Shown: positions 25,537-38,125, numbered from the stretch's first letter. The stretch: DNA of 64,000 nucleotides from Russula earlei (GCA_025769875.1 JAGFNK010000249.1:1-64000), one strand, 5' to 3'. The notes: a model not told the origin generated them from the letters alone. A program made the numbers and translations.

Positions 25537-28500
25537 ATGCCCGTTGTTACCGCTTCCGGTCCTGCCAACGCTATTCCCTCCCCGGCTTCCCTCAAGGCTA
25601 CCTCTAACAACGGCCCCGCCGTAGATAGCCTTTTTCTTGCCGACAAGGCGGTTCGCCAGTCGGCCTCTGATGGTATCACATCTCTCATTCAAAAGGACGG
25701 GCCCTCCGCCATCAAGTCCACCGGTTTCACCGATGCCGTAATCAAAGCGCTCGGTGACAAGAAGTCACCCGCCGCCCGAGAGGGAGCCGCCGAGGCCGTC
25801 ATTGCTGTCTCGAAAGCTTCGGCCCAAGCTCTGGAGCCCTTCTTTATAGATTCGGGCCTTTATGCTGCTCTCCTCGAGACGTTTGCCGATAAGATGCCTG
25901 CTGTGCGCGCAGCTGCTGTCGAGGCCGTTCGTAGCTTTGTGGCGAATGCGAACCCGTGGGGTGTTGCACTTCTACTACCTGCGCTCCTCTATCAGATCAA
26001 GTCCGCCGGCAAGTGGCAGATCAAGACGGGTGCTCTCACCATTCTCGACCAGCTTGTCATCAGTGCTCCTCAACAGACCGCCAAGCTCATGCCTGACATT
26101 GTCCCCGTTCTTTCTGAGGCCATTTGGGACACGAAGGCCGACGTCAAGAAGCAGGCTCGCGAGTCGCTCACAAAGGCTACCGCTCTGGTTTCCAACAAGG
26201 ATATCGAACGCTTCATTCCCGCTCTTATTCAATCATTGATTAATCCGGTTGAGGAAGTTCCCAAGACTATCCAACTTCTCTCGGCCACCACATTCGTTTC
26301 CGAGGTTGATTCACCTACGCTCTCCTTAATGGTCCCCCTTCTCTCTCGTGGTCTCTCTGAAAAGTTGACTGCTACCAAGCGCAAAGTTGCCGTGTATGTA
26401 GTCCTTTGTGTGTTCACCACAGTACCTAACTCCAACCTTTCACAGCATCGTCGATAACATGTCCAAGCTTGTCGACTCTTCTGTTACAGTCCGTCCGTTC
26501 CTGCCCAAGCTTCTCCCCGGCCTCATCAAGGTTGAGACTACCATTGGTGACCCTGAGGCACGCAGCGTTGTCGGTCGTGCCATCGCCACTCTTCGTCAGG
26601 TTGGCGAGGTCCCTATCGGCGACGCCTCGGACCTTCCCCCTCTCAAGTCTGTTGATTCTCGTCAGCTCGCCCAGATGCTCGTGTCCATATACAAAAAGGC
26701 CAATGTCAACCCTTGTCCCTCCGTTGAGGACAATTCCGCCATCTACGCCTCCTGCCTGGCTGCTAACCTCGTTAATGCCAAGAACTTCGAAGTTGCGGAG
26801 TGGGAGACTCTCGTGCCTTACCTTGGTTTCCTTGCCCAGACACCTGACCCGATATCGATTGCCCGTGACTGGGTAGTTCGCTCTGCGTCTGAGGATTCCG
26901 ATGACGTCGAAGATGCCGAAGATGAGGAAGAAGGCGAGGAGCTTTGCAACTGCCAGTTCTCTCTTGCCTATGGTGCCAAAATCTTGCTTAACACTGCCAC
27001 CCTTCGTCTAACGCGTGGCCACCGCTATGGTCTCTGTGGCAAGAACGGTACAGGAAAGTCGACCCTTATGCGTGCCATTACCAATGGCCAAGTCGAAGGC
27101 TTCCCGTCTCCTGACGAAGTTCGCACATTTTACGTTGAGCATGACATCGACGGCTCTGAGGAAGACACTTCTGTGCTTCAATTTATCCTCTCTGATAAGC
27201 GCATCCTTGCCACAGAGCAGGAAGTTGTTGAGGCCCTCGCGTCTGTTGGCTTCAATGGAGAGCGTCAGAAGTCTGCTATAGGCTCCCTTTCGGGTGGTTG
27301 GAAGATGAAGCTTGCCCTTGCCCGCGCCATGTTATTCAAAGCCGATATCCTCCTACTTGATGAGCCGACTAACCACTTGGATGTGGTTAACATCGCATGG
27401 CTGGAGAATTACCTTACCAGTCTCACTCACTGCACTTCCATCATTGTCTCCCACGACTCCGGCTTCCTTAACAACACCATCACTGATGTCCTCCATCTTA
27501 ACCGTTTCAAACTTCGCCGCTACCGAGGCAACCTTGAGGCGTTCGTCAAGGTTGTTCCTGAGGCCAAGTCGTACTACACTCTGGAGGCAGCTGAGGATTA
27601 CAAATTCAAGCTTCCCGATCCTCCTCTTCTCGAGGGCGTCAAAACCAAAGAGAAGTCGCTCCTCAAGATGCGAAGGGTTGGCTTCCAGTACCAAAGTCAA
27701 CCTGTGCAGCAGCTGTACGACATTACGCTACAAGTTTCGTTGTCCTCACGGGTTGCCATTCTTGGCCCTAATGGCTCCGGGAAGTCTACTCTCGTCAAGC
27801 TGCTTACTGGCGAGATGGAGCCGAACAAGGGTGGTGAAGTGTGGAAGCACCCTAACTTGGTCATTGGCTATGTCGCGCAGCATGCGTTCCACCACATTGA
27901 CAATCACCTCGACAAGACTCCCTTGGAGTATATGTTGTGGCGTTACCAGACTGGCGAGGACCTGGAGGAGATGGGCAAGGCGTCCCGCCAGATCACAGCC
28001 GAGGAGGAGCAGAAGATGAAGGATGGTGCGCTCGTAGTTGTAGAGGGCCAGAAGCGATTCATCGACGAAATCATGACGCGCAAGAAGCTGAAGCAGTCGT
28101 ACGAGTATGAAGTCTCATTCAAGGGTCTCAGTTCATCCGAGAATATCTGGCTGCCTCGCGATGACCTTGTCAAGCGTGGATTCGAGAAGAAGGTGCTTGA
28201 GGTGGATACCCGCGAGGCTCAGCGGTTGGGTCTTCTTCGCCCGCTTGTGCGTCGGGAAATCGAGAAGCACTTCGCCGACTTTGGGCTCGACCCTGAGTTT
28301 GTCTCGCATAATACTATGCGTGGGCTTTCTGGCGGTCAGAAGGTGAAGATTGTGCTCGGTGCAGCAACGTGGCGCCGGCCCCACGTTATCTGTTTGGATG
28401 AGCCGACTAGTGCGTTTATTTGAGTCTATGTTTCTGAGTATGGTCTTGCTGACGCGCGTTGCGTAGACTACCTGGACCGCGAGTCACTCGCTGCACTCAT

Positions 28501-28819
28501 TTCAGCTCTCAAAGTATTTGAGGGTGGTGTCCTCGTTATTACACACAACCGCGACTTCTCCGAGTCTCTGTGCCAAGAGGTGTGGGCGATGCGGGACGGC
28601 AGGCTTGAGGCGTCTGGTCACAACTGGGTTGAAGGCCAGGGTTCAGGGCCACGGATTGACAAGAAGGAGGGACAAGAGGAAGACCAGTTTGATGCGATGG
28701 GGAACAAGGTGGACACTAAGAAGACGAAGAAGGTCACATCGAACGAGGCGCGCAGACTTAAGAAAGAGCGGATGGCACGGAAGAAACGTGGCGAGGACGT
28801 TGATGACGACGACTTGTGA
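25537..28819 (+). CDS. tef3: Translation elongation factor 3 (ABC-F ATPase)
   Basis: EF-3 is the fungal ribosome-bound ATPase that helps release E-site tRNA during elongation. Three exons: 25537-26393, 26446-28409 and 28467-28819. They total 3174 bp, or 1057 residues, close to yeast EF-3 (1044). An N-terminal HEAT-repeat region comes first. ABC1 has Walker [10 protein letters not shown] (about 27040), signature [11 protein letters not shown] and Walker [16 protein letters not shown]2 has Walker [10 protein letters not shown] (about 27765), the inserted chromodomain region ([19 protein letters not shown]), signature [11 protein letters not shown], and a Walker B split by the second intron (DEPT then NYLD). 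The tail is highly basic ([15 protein letters not shown]) ending in acidic residues, as in EF-3. Start chosen as the first ATG after the leader intron. Frame is intact throughout. Confidence 0.97.
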
Positions 28820-29164
28820 TTGCGTTTTTTCCCTCGTTTCAATTTTTACCTTTAGTAGTTTGTACCACGTCGGAACCGTGCCGCATGTGTCCTGTCTGTC
28901 CTTTGTGTGTTGCGAGCCGGTTAATCTTGGATGGAGTGTCTTTGTCTACATTATACGCAATAACGATCATGTCTATTCTGACCGAGTTCATTGGTGGCGC
29001 ACAGAGCTAGCAATAGCGAGCGATGCTGCGGTCAGCTGTTGCTGTGCTGTTGAAACGTCCGTGGACCGGACCGGCATCAGCCGAATGCAACTAACACTGC
29101 CTCCTCGTTATTCTATATCATGCTGTTCCCCCTCTGCTAACCCCTCCATCACCCTTCCTTGAAC
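28820..29164. other. Intergenic, EF-3 3' region and M50B promoter
   Basis: Short gap holding the EF-3 3' UTR (T-rich, 28825-28860) and the upstream region of the next gene. No separate gene seen. Confidence 0.4.
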
Positions 29165-30691
29165 ATGCCCCTCATATATCCGTATGACTACGATGCCCAT
29201 CAACTATCCGCTCGCAGCTTTGCCTCGACCATCACCCCCAACGCGACCCAACGAACTACCCTTCTCGTCGCAGGATGTTACATCCTAATCATCGGCATTC
29301 TCTGGTATCCTCTCTCTTCGTGCATCTTTTCCTCTTTCTCATTCACATAAATCTAGGCACGTACCCTATTTGAACTTCATAAGTGAGTCACAAACACTTT
29401 ACCCCTTCCCACAAGCCCCTTTTCCCTCTCCAATCGCTTACCACCGCATTGGGATAGTTTACCCCTTCAAGTGCGTAATTTCATGTCCTACTGCACAGGG
29501 AATGACACCTTACCATTTATTTACTTGACATTTCGGGCTGCAGGTTGCTTACGGTCGGCTTTCACGAAGTATGTCTGTTGCCACCCCGGACAATATGCGG
29601 CTCATACAGGATAAATAGATGAGCCACGCCTTCGCGGGCGTGTTGACGTGCGCACGCATCCATTCTATCGAGCTCGATCGTGGGTCCCCCTTCCTTCTCC
29701 CTGAGTCCACATTCCCGATTCTGATGCTTAAGCGCACACGAGCAGCGGATGAGGGCGGTGCGACGAGCATGTCAGGTGGCATAGCCTGGATCACGCTCCC
29801 AGCGGGCTATCTCGGCTCGAGCCTCATCGGCGCCGCGCTCATCACGTGTGGTTTCGACACCAACGCAAGCAAGGTCGCCAGCCTCATCCTTGCCATCTTC
29901 TTCGTCTTTACGCTCTGGTGGGCCAGGCGGAACCTCCTGTGCGTCCCTCTCTCTTGTGCGTGAGCTCACAAATTGATGGTGAGATGCTAGGACTTGGGTC
30001 CTCTTGGTGGGCATGTCTGGATTGATCGTGCTCTTTTGGTTCCTCAAGGGAGGTGAGGTTCTGCGATACCTCGTAAGTTCGCATATGTAGTTCTTTCTAC
30101 GGAGCCCGTTTCACTGATTCTGGTCCGCATGTAGGTTCTGTTCATCGGCGTCATGTCGTGTCTCTACGCCCTCTGGGACGTGATCGGTGCGGATCCCTTT
30201 TCTCGCAATGGAATAAAGGAGTGCCTTGTTCTTATCCGTGGCGTTACGCCTGCCGCCCATAGATGATACAATCGCCCGGAAAGTGAATGCATCCGATGCA
30301 TCAGCCTTCGCGAAGATCTGTGGCTGTTTCCCTTCGCAAGGTACATCATTCATAGCCACTACTCATTCCGTCGAGCGTGTGCAGTTGATCACAGCCGAAT
30401 CAAGTATGGGGGGTCATCTGGCTCATCATATCCTTCATCTTCTTCATCCTGGGCGTCTTAGGTTGGCATTATCGCCTTCAAGGTAAACACCAGATACTTT
30501 TATTGCCTTGCCTCACTGATCGCGATGAATGACACTTCCTTTCTGGGCAGGAATCGACGGCTCAACAGGAGCAAGACGCAAAACACTTCTTGCCCACGCC
30601 AGGATCGAACGGCGCGATTGCGTTGCCGATATCGACCCCACTCGGGCTGCTCTTCAGCGTCATGTCGACGGTAATTCTTTCTTTGCTATGA
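29165..30691 (+). CDS. Peptidase M50B-like integral membrane protein
   Basis: The zinc site HExxH is encoded across an intron: exon 4 ends TVGFHE (29544-29568) and exon 5 begins MSHAFAGVLTC (29619). Exons I can place: 29165-29304, 29357-29382, a 13-base microexon 29458-29470, 29544-29568, 29619-29679, 29746-29938, 29991-30072, then further exons from 30135. The last exon starts near 30553 and stops at 30689-30691. Joined across the intron 29680-29745, ELDPDEGGAT is restored, a conserved stretch of this family. Hydrophobic segments include VAGCYILIIGILW, VASLILAIFFVFTLWW and FIFFILGVLVGIIAF. Family knowledge: M50-type site-2-protease-like folds in the membrane; the fungal members have unknown substrates. 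All introns are 50-75 bp. Frame appears intact. Confidence 0.85.
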
Positions 30692-30860
30692 ATGAGGCGC
30701 AGCGCCGTGCGTGCGTGTGTAGGAAGGTGTTCGGTGATCTGACAGGTTTTCGTTATTTGTCGGACCTTATCATCATATTTTGTATTGATCAGCGTCAGCG
30801 ATTGTAACAGTTGCAATTGCACATCGTAGTGCAGTATACCTATACCTGGCTGTCATACCT

Positions 30861-31820
30861 AAGGCACGAATTATTCTTAACGATGCTGTGGTCCGCCGTA
30901 GGTGTAACTCTTGCGACGAACTCCCGCTCAGAGACGGTGGCCACGGTGCCCCGGGCGGTGCTGGATTGAACACAGGCCCGAAGGCGGCGGTCACTGGGCT
31001 CGCTGGTGCGGATGGAAACGTACGTGTGTGCTGCGCCGAGTAGGCGAGCGTACCATCTCTGACGTATGGGTTTGCAAATGATGAGCGTCATACGGCAAAA
31101 TGAACCAACGTAAGTGATAGGTAACTACACGTACGGGAGATCGTACCTGTGCTATGTTGTTGATTGGGACGTTGGGGAGGCTGAAAAGGGAGTACGGCAT
31201 TCGGTCACGAAGGTTGTATATTTAGAACCAGATGAAGGGTGGCTCGCCTGAGAAGGACATGGCTCAACCTCCAATGATCTGTTCGACTCGGATAACTCTC
31301 GCTCGTGATCGGCGTTGAGCACGATGCCCGTCGTAACTCACGTGTCCGTGCTAGTGCTATCCCGTCTCTTCCACTTTCCCAGACGAAAGCAGAACTTGTC
31401 TTGCACGCCATATGTTGCCGCATGAGGGGCTCTTTGTCACAGGCTTGAACGGCCGTGGGGTCAGGCTGATGCTTCCCGTACATGAGCGGATTTGCGGGAG
31501 TTGAAAAATGTGGCGGATCAAGGGGCGTTACGGGGACTGAAGAGGACGGAGAACTGGCTATGCTTTGGAGGAGAGCTCTGGTTCAATCAACTCAAACAGC
31601 GTGACCTGCTTGGCTGCACACATATCCTGTACAGGTGAACCAGAGTGAGTGACAATGAGGCAGGACAAGGGAGAACTTGCGATGTGAACGACTGTGTTGT
31701 TGTCATGTCGATTGAATTTCGTCTTAGGCCGTCAGGAGCCGCGGAGTTCAAATCGAGTTTGAAATATTGTGGTGGCTAGTTCGTTCGCTACGAACTCTTT
31801 TCGCCTCGTCATTCGTGTAA
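30861..31820 (+). pseudogene. Unknown gene remnant upstream of kinase-like gene, copy 1
   Basis: Plus-strand reading gives a Gly-rich stretch (CDELPLRDGGHGAPGGAG, 30915-30970). Further on, the frame reads GNYTYGRSYLC, then VVDWDVGEAEKG and TKVVYLEPDEGWLA (31121-31250), followed by a TGA where copy 2 has TGG (Trp). The pieces read like protein, but no family is recognised. Its upstream end would lie at the duplication boundary, so it is probably truncated. It also serves as the upstream region of the gene at 31821. Confidence 0.45.
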
Positions 31821-33722
31821 ATGGCGGGTATTAACACCTGGAGAGACCTCCTGTTTCCAGTTTCTCAACACGTACATGTCTCTCTCCAACAATATCGTAA
31901 CCCACCAGAATCTCGCTCGGTACAAACGAGTTCCCTCAACGCCGCGGTGGCGGGCGGCCCCTCACGCTTACCCGCATCCGTGGAACTAGTCGAGGGCTTG
32001 CTAAATAGTATGCGGGATCACCTGGTCGAAATAATTAATGGAAACTACGCAGAGCCCGCAGCAGGAACCGTTTTCCCAGGCACCACACCTCCCATCACAC
32101 CCCAAAGCGTTCTACAACAACTCCAACAATTATGTCAGCGCACCTCGTTCTCTACGAAAAATGAAGCATCATCGGGGGTCATCGCACAAAATCTCTCTTT
32201 CCTGGTCGGAGACATCTATCGTGCCCTTACAAATGATGTGCTGGAGTTCCGATCCCAAGAGCCTTCGCGATTCCCAAGGGTGGTCACCGATCACACTTAC
32301 CTTATAAATAACCGGATCAAAATCCTATGGGAGGATAAGTCCTCGCACGTATTCGAGAGATTCATGAGGACGGAATTCAGTAGTCTGCTGGGAACGAACC
32401 GAGTGTTAAATCTACCACTGGCGTCATCATACACCGGTTACAAGGCCATCCTGAACAAGGTTCGTGTGGTTGCTTCTTTCAGCCGTCTATTATCTGAGTC
32501 AATCTGTACTTGTAGCTTGTGCTCCATGCGGGTGACATCAAATACGAGCACGAATCAGCCGTTCGTTGGGCAGTCGTCTTCTGTGGATTGAATTACACCA
32601 TCATGTACATTCCACGGACGCGAGGGAGACCCCGGGTCTACTGCTCACCGATCACCAAGTTCTGTCTTCCGCCTGGTGATAACGAAGGACAACTCCCACC
32701 TATCTGGAGCATGTTGGTGTACATGCTGCTCACAGAGGCCAGGAACATCGACGACATTGCTCTGATGAGAAAATTTGGTTTGGATCCCCCACCAGAAGCT
32801 CCGTCTTCGTCGCCTAGGGGAAGAGTGCCGACCCGATCCTCAAGGTTGCAGTCCAAAGGAGAGGAGGGTCCACGTGCTGGTCCTTCAAATCTACCCACAC
32901 GAGTTAGCAAACCTTTTTCTTCCATTCGTTCACACATGGTATTGACAAATCTGCCCAGACTCGCGCGAATATTGTCATTCAATGCCTTGATGGCCTGCCA
33001 ATCGAATTCACTCTCGTTGACGCACCCCTCTCTCAACTTACCAAGAAAATGTGCCACCAATTCATACACCTTGACCACTACCTTGGAGGGGGTTGGTCTT
33101 CTGTGTATGCATCGAGAAAATGGCATGTCGTCGTCAAGTTCGCTACCGTACCGAAGAAAGACAAGGCTATGCTCGAACGCCAGCTCAGCAATGAGACGGC
33201 CGCATATCATAAACTGAACCGCATCGCTGGATGGGTGGTCCCTCTCCATTATGGGGAATTTAAGTGGGACGGCGGACGCGCGATTATCCTTTCTGATGAG
33301 GGTCGGTCCTTATCACATCTCGAGACGTTCTCATCACTGTCCGTTGTAGAGAGGTATGACTTGCCGTGATTCGAAGAAGATTGCGCTGACTTTTCTATGG
33401 CAGACTTATCATTTTTGGGGAGCTGTACTGCATCCATTTATTGGGTGTCGAGCACGGGGACCTTGAGCCACAGAATGTGTTGCAGAAGAAGTGGGCCGGT
33501 TTTCCGAAGATCATTGACTTTGGGTTTGCGAATGTCAACCATTCATGTCCCGGCTGGAACCAATGTGGGGAGCTGAAAGACATGTGGCATAAGCTCGGGT
33601 TGGATAAGGTGAATCTCTGGTGGGTGCTGGAGAAGTTCAAGATCACACCGGTCACAGGTAGACACATGATAACCATCTTCATCCTGGCCCTGGCCGTGTT
33701 GATCATGAAATGGGCATTCTGA
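31821..33722 (+). CDS. Kinase-like protein, copy 1 (570 aa)
   Basis: Four exons: 31821-32459, 32516-32824, 32908-33353 and 33404-33722 (639, 309, 446 and 319 bp; 570 residues). The paralogue at 60934-62844 has exactly the same exon lengths although intron 2 differs (83 versus 92 bp), which supports the model. The N-terminal 320 residues (MAGINTWRDLLFPVSQHV) are not recognised. The C-terminal third is kinase-like: glycine-rich YLGGGWSSVYAS, lysine in VVVKFATV, catalytic loop VEHGDLEPQNVL (HGD instead of HRD) and IIDFGFANVNH. The C-lobe is very short. A hydrophobic end (ITIFILALAVLIMKW) may be a tail anchor, or read-through past a donor-like GTAGAC at 33659. Possible small-molecule or atypical kinase; function unknown. 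Confidence 0.75.
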
Positions 33723-34047
33723 CTGTAAATACATTGATACCAGTTTTCCATACATGTTCACTGGAAAAGTGTATAGTTGTGAGGCAGGATACCCGCTACA
33801 GCGAACGGAGACGAGGTGGTCCTGAGCTGCCTCTATCATGTGATGACTCGCGTTCCCTCCGTCTTTTTCCGCGCGTGCGCGGGAGAGGTGTGAGAGCTGA
33901 TCCCAGGCCGAGCTAGCAGCCTTACAAACTTAGTGTGCCCTTCCCGGGTTCACCACAGAACAGACAGAATACAATCACATCAAGAGTAGGCCAGATGAAG
34001 GGGAGGAAAAAAGCATGCAGCATGCACATGCACATACACATACAGTA

Positions 34048-34072
34048 CTGTACTAATACGACCAACTCTTCA
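34048..34072 (+). repeat. Left terminal inverted repeat of TA element
   Basis: Begins CTGTACTAATACGACCAACT and continues for 25 bp. It pairs exactly with the right end at 38272-38296. Confidence 0.85.
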
Positions 34073-34200
34073 TGGCTTGTGACATGTGACAGATTTTGAT
34101 GACCGACCGACTCTTCAAAGGTGGGAAAACTGTGTGACAAATCTCAGATCTCTTCAAAGCCCTGATTGGGCCGAGAGGCGACATGTGACATGCGCTAACG
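34072..34200 (+). promoter_or_regulatory. Left subterminal repeats (GTGACATGTGAC type)
   Basis: Two palindromic blocks, TGTGACATGTGACAG at about 34079 and GCGACATGTGACATGCG at about 34179, lie just inside the left end. Similar blocks sit inside the right end. They are candidate transposase-binding sites. Confidence 0.6.
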
Positions 34201-34287
34201 TCAGGACAGCGGTCTGACATGATGCAAGTGTGAGTCGGGATGTGAGTCGGGATTTAAACATTAAAACCTTGTCGAAAAAATTGTTGC

Positions 34288-36172
34288 GTGCTTCGAGTGA
34301 ATACCTGGGACCGTGCAGCTACAACCATGACTGCACTGAACAGCTTTATCATCCCAATAGATGTCCGTCAAGCCCTCCTCCCAGATCCCAAATGTGCTAT
34401 ATCTCAGATCCTCACTTTTCCAATGCCTGTGCAGCTGAGAATGGCCGTAACAACAGTGAACATAGCACATTTCGTCTCAGGACAGTTGCCTACATTTACC
34501 GACAACGTAGAGGTCCTAAAAACGTGGCCAATCCCATCCCATAACCTTCTTGACAATATACACCAAAAGGCTCTAGAGACACATTCGATGTCCATCCGTT
34601 ATCCACATGTGCCCACATCCCACCCAGCTCGAAAACTCCGCTTCCCACTCTGGGTCTTGTCATACTGGAGGGAAACCTCCTTGCTGCGCATGTATGTGAC
34701 AGGCCCGTGGAGCAGCGCAGAGCTATGGCTGATGAAAGAGAGGACTGCCGCAGCGTCCTACCGCTCGCCAGATAGGCGACGTCTATGTGAAGAGGCACAG
34801 GCTATGTTCCTAGCCATCCCTTGGGCTGGTGATGTGCATGGGTTTACTGAAGCTGAACCAGTCATTAAATTAGCGAGCTATCTTTCTCAGGACTGGTTGG
34901 CAACTGCTCACAGCAATCACCAACTCGACCTTCTCCGATGGAATGTTGCTCACTCTGGAATGGATCCACAGTCCCTCTGTGAGGTTGTGAATCTCAGCTT
35001 CTTTCATAAAATAGTGCAGATCTATCGTACCAGAAATACCACCCCATACAATGCGGTCGGTGGAGCTCACCATTTACGGAATGTTGGAGAGGAGTTAGCA
35101 AATGGTATACGGACGACAGTTGTTGGGATTGTAAATGTCAACAACAACCATTGGGTTGCAGTCGTAGTTGACGCTGCCCGGTCAACCATCCGATATGGTG
35201 ACTCATTGGGTGGCAATGATACTGAGGTGAAAGCTGCCGTGGCATGGTGGATCAATACCCACATACCACACGAGTTTGCGGAGGAGGACTTACCAATAAC
35301 ACGTCAACAAGATACCCACTCCTGCCTCATCTTTGCGACTAATGCGGCTGCACACTTTATCCTGCCTGCACAAATACCTCTCCTTCAACCCAACACAGCC
35401 ACTGAAGAAAGGATCTCTATGTTCATGCATGTTGCACAGCGTGACCTCGAGCTGGTGAGTTACAAAGTCAATAGGTGTCTGCAAGCTGAATCTGATATTT
35501 CCTTAGCGACCAGCGGACCAGGACCCGCCTGGGGGTCATATCTATACATTCGGTATTGTTCCAGGTGATGGAGGCTTCTTCTTTCCTGTAGTTACGGCTC
35601 CCCTGCAGAAGCAAACAACGGTAGGGATTGGTATATCCGCGGATGCACCAACACGCGCCATACCTGCAGAACACTCACCAATAGTTACTGGATGGCCCGA
35701 TGTCCCATCCACATCATGCAACTTCACAACCATATCCTCCGCTGGGCCCTCTGACCTCAAATCTGTGAAGAAGCGTAAACACGACCCATCTGCACGGCAC
35801 TCAATTGTGAAGGCTGGATCATTACACAGCTTTTTCAAGCCTGTTACAGCTGACGTCGCAGCGGCTGATCGGGCACGGATGTCCTTGGAATGGAGGGAGA
35901 ACATGGAACAGTTGAAAGTGGGTGATGATGCACGTGCAGAACAGGCCAAGCGACAGAAAACAGAAGGAGCAATGCAGCGTCAGCGCAAATGCAGGAGTAG
36001 GAACATAACTAGTGAAATAAAGTCGGGAAAGCGAGACTCAAATGGCAAGATAATCAAAGCCAAGGTGGTGCTCGTTTCAGAACAATCTTCGTCATTGAAT
36101 GTGGCCGAAGCAACACGTCCGAATCGTGCTTTCAAAGAGGACAAGCGTCGTGAGCGGACAGATGTTGGATGA
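34288..36172 (+). CDS. Ulp1-like (C48) cysteine protease encoded by the transposon
   Basis: Two exons, 34288-35454 and 35507-36172, joined by a 52 bp GT-AG intron (GTGAGTT...CCTTAG); 610 residues. The start may also be the second Met at 34327. The catalytic pattern of SUMO/ubiquitin-like proteases is present in order: His in VNNNHWVAVVVD (about 35145), Asp in IRYGDSLGG (about 35205) and Gln-Cys in RQQDTHSCLIFATNAA (about 35310-35340). The C-terminal 130 residues are charged and lysine-rich (SVKKRKHD, KRRERTDV), like a nuclear linker. The stop TGA at 36170-36172 is followed in the same frame by the start of the transposase region, so this may be the N-terminal part of one polyprotein. Ulp1 domains are known in plant Mutator-like elements; here the element is TA-flanked. 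Confidence 0.8.
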
Positions 36173-36178
36173 CCGCGA

Positions 36179-38125
36179 GTGACCGAGTACAAAGAAGCTG
36201 TCTTGACAAACTGGATGTCACCACTCGTTTGGTCAATAATTGACCGAGTATCCAAACACCATCCAAGTATGAAACCCACCAAGATCGTTCATGAACTCAA
36301 GTTGAAGGATCCTGTTCTCTTCGACAAACTTGCCCCTCAAACCCTTGGTGGTTGGATTGATCGATCCGGTGTTCGTCCAGTCTGGAGTGGAAAGACTCTT
36401 GAGCGGGCGGCAAGGGGCAAGACGCCAGGAGGCCTTACAACAAGGGTTGGAGTCCTGGTGCGTTGCAGGAGTTGCCATCACCACCAGCTAACACCTTGCC
36501 CCAGGTAAAATATCCTGACGCAACAGCAGAGGTATTAAAGTACATCAGTGGTCTTCGTGAAGCATCTGTCACGCTCACCTTGAACACTGTCCGAGGGCTA
36601 ATCATTGCTCATTTCCAACATTGCGCACCCAAAATCTTCAAGGAGCCATCACCCGATGGCACACTCTTCCGATGTTCTGAGGCGTTTGTCTTGAAGTTCC
36701 TTCATCGTGCGCTAGGCTGGAATATGCGGCGATCGACACGTGCAGGCCGGAAGATCCCAGAAAATGCAGATGAGATCCTTAGGAAGGCATTCTTGCGAAT
36801 AGCATGGGTTGTGAAGGATGAAATGATACCATCAGCGCTGATCGTCAACAGCGATCAGACTCAGGTTGTCTTGGCACAGGGCTGCCACATGACTTACGCA
36901 TCGTCTGGTTCAAATCAAGTTGCCACTGTTGGTGCGGAGGAGAAACGTGCCCTCACAATCTTTCCTAGTGTCACGAACCATGGCAGACTTTTACCCATTC
37001 AAGCCATCCACAAAGGGCAGAATCACAAGTCACTCCCTAGCCCCACTGCACGGAGCCGGTATGAGTCGGACAAGGCCGGATTCCTCTTTGAGCTCTCTAA
37101 GACGACTACATACTGGTCCACGATTGCGACAATGCAAAACTTCGTGAACATCACGCTGGCACCTTATTTTGACAACATCCGGAAGGAGCTTGGGCTGGAC
37201 TACGACCAAATGGCCTTGTGGCTCATCGACTGCTGGTCAGTCCATCGCTCCAAAGAATTCCTGGATTGGATGGCTTTGAAACATGCGTCTATCATTGTTA
37301 TCTTCATTCCTGCTGGCATGACTGGCTTATTTCAGCCTTGTGATGTTGGCTTACAGCGAATTTTCAAGCATTCACTCAAGAAATCAGCCCATGAAGATGT
37401 GGTCCGTGAAGTTCTTAGTCAACTCAAAGCTGGACGCCCAGTACAAGACGTAAAACTTGATACCAGTATCAAAATACTACGGGATCGGACTGTACACTGG
37501 ATTTGGATGGCTTATCAGGCTCTCAATAAGCCTGATATTATTAAGAAGGTAAGTTTGCTCTCCCATCTATGCATTGCTTTGTTGATTAAGACGTTGTCAG
37601 GCTTGGGAAATGTGCAGGGCTGGAGATTTCAACCTGTCTTACACCAGCCTGACCAGTCGTGAGGCATCAAAAGCACTTCGTGAGCTTGTTACAGTGGACC
37701 CGATGTTTTGGGCAGAGATCACACAGCCACGTTCCCGAGGCGGTGTGCCCCACCATGCACCTCCTACACTTACTGTGCTACAAGAACAAGCGGAGGACCT
37801 TGAAGAGAGTGCTATTGATATTCATGGTGATGACAGCGAAGTTCCCATGACAGACGTTGTTTCCACACATACACAACTTGAATGCTCCAACTCTATGGAT
37901 TGCGATGACAATGACAAGCTGTACATACCAGGAGAAGAAGGTGGCCTTGTTTCAACTGCAGATGCAGAGTGTGCTTCAATGGAGTCCGTTCAAGGTGAGG
38001 TAGTTGATACAACTCAGGCTATTCAAGCTGTAGAAGGACGTGGTAAGCGTAAGAAGCGTGCAAACATCCTCTATTCCTCCAAATTTTGGGTCATGAATGA
38101 TGGGAGCGACACGGACAACGAGTAG
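36179..38125 (+). pseudogene. DDE_1-type transposase, one frameshift
   Basis: An N-terminal helix-turn-helix-like segment (KPTKIVHELKLKDPVLFDKL, then APQTLGGWIDRSG) is in frame with the preceding Ulp1 gene. Near 36413-36430 the frame shifts to RRPYNKGWSPGALQELPSPP. The catalytic core follows: NSDQTQVVLAQG (first Asp, about 36852), LIDCWSVHRSKEFLDW (second Asp, about 37228) and IPAGMTGLFQPCDVGLQRI (third Asp, about 37343). A 52 bp intron (37549-37600) joins NKPDIIKK to AWEMCRAGDFNLSYTSLTS. The end is acidic then basic (EGRGKRKKRANIL) with stop at 38123-38125. Motifs fit the DDE_1 superfamily endonucleases (pogo/jerky/CENP-B type). The frameshift would inactivate it unless it is a sequence error. 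Confidence 0.8.

Noticed and set aside
26229..28842. Several antisense and out-of-frame openings across EF-3
   Set aside because: They are shadows caused by the strong codon bias of EF-3.
32638..33249. 203-codon frame antisense to the kinase-like gene (and its twin at 61751-62371)
   Set aside because: It is the mirror of a gene with a supported exon model and kinase motifs. Its presence in both copies follows from the duplication, not from independent conservation.
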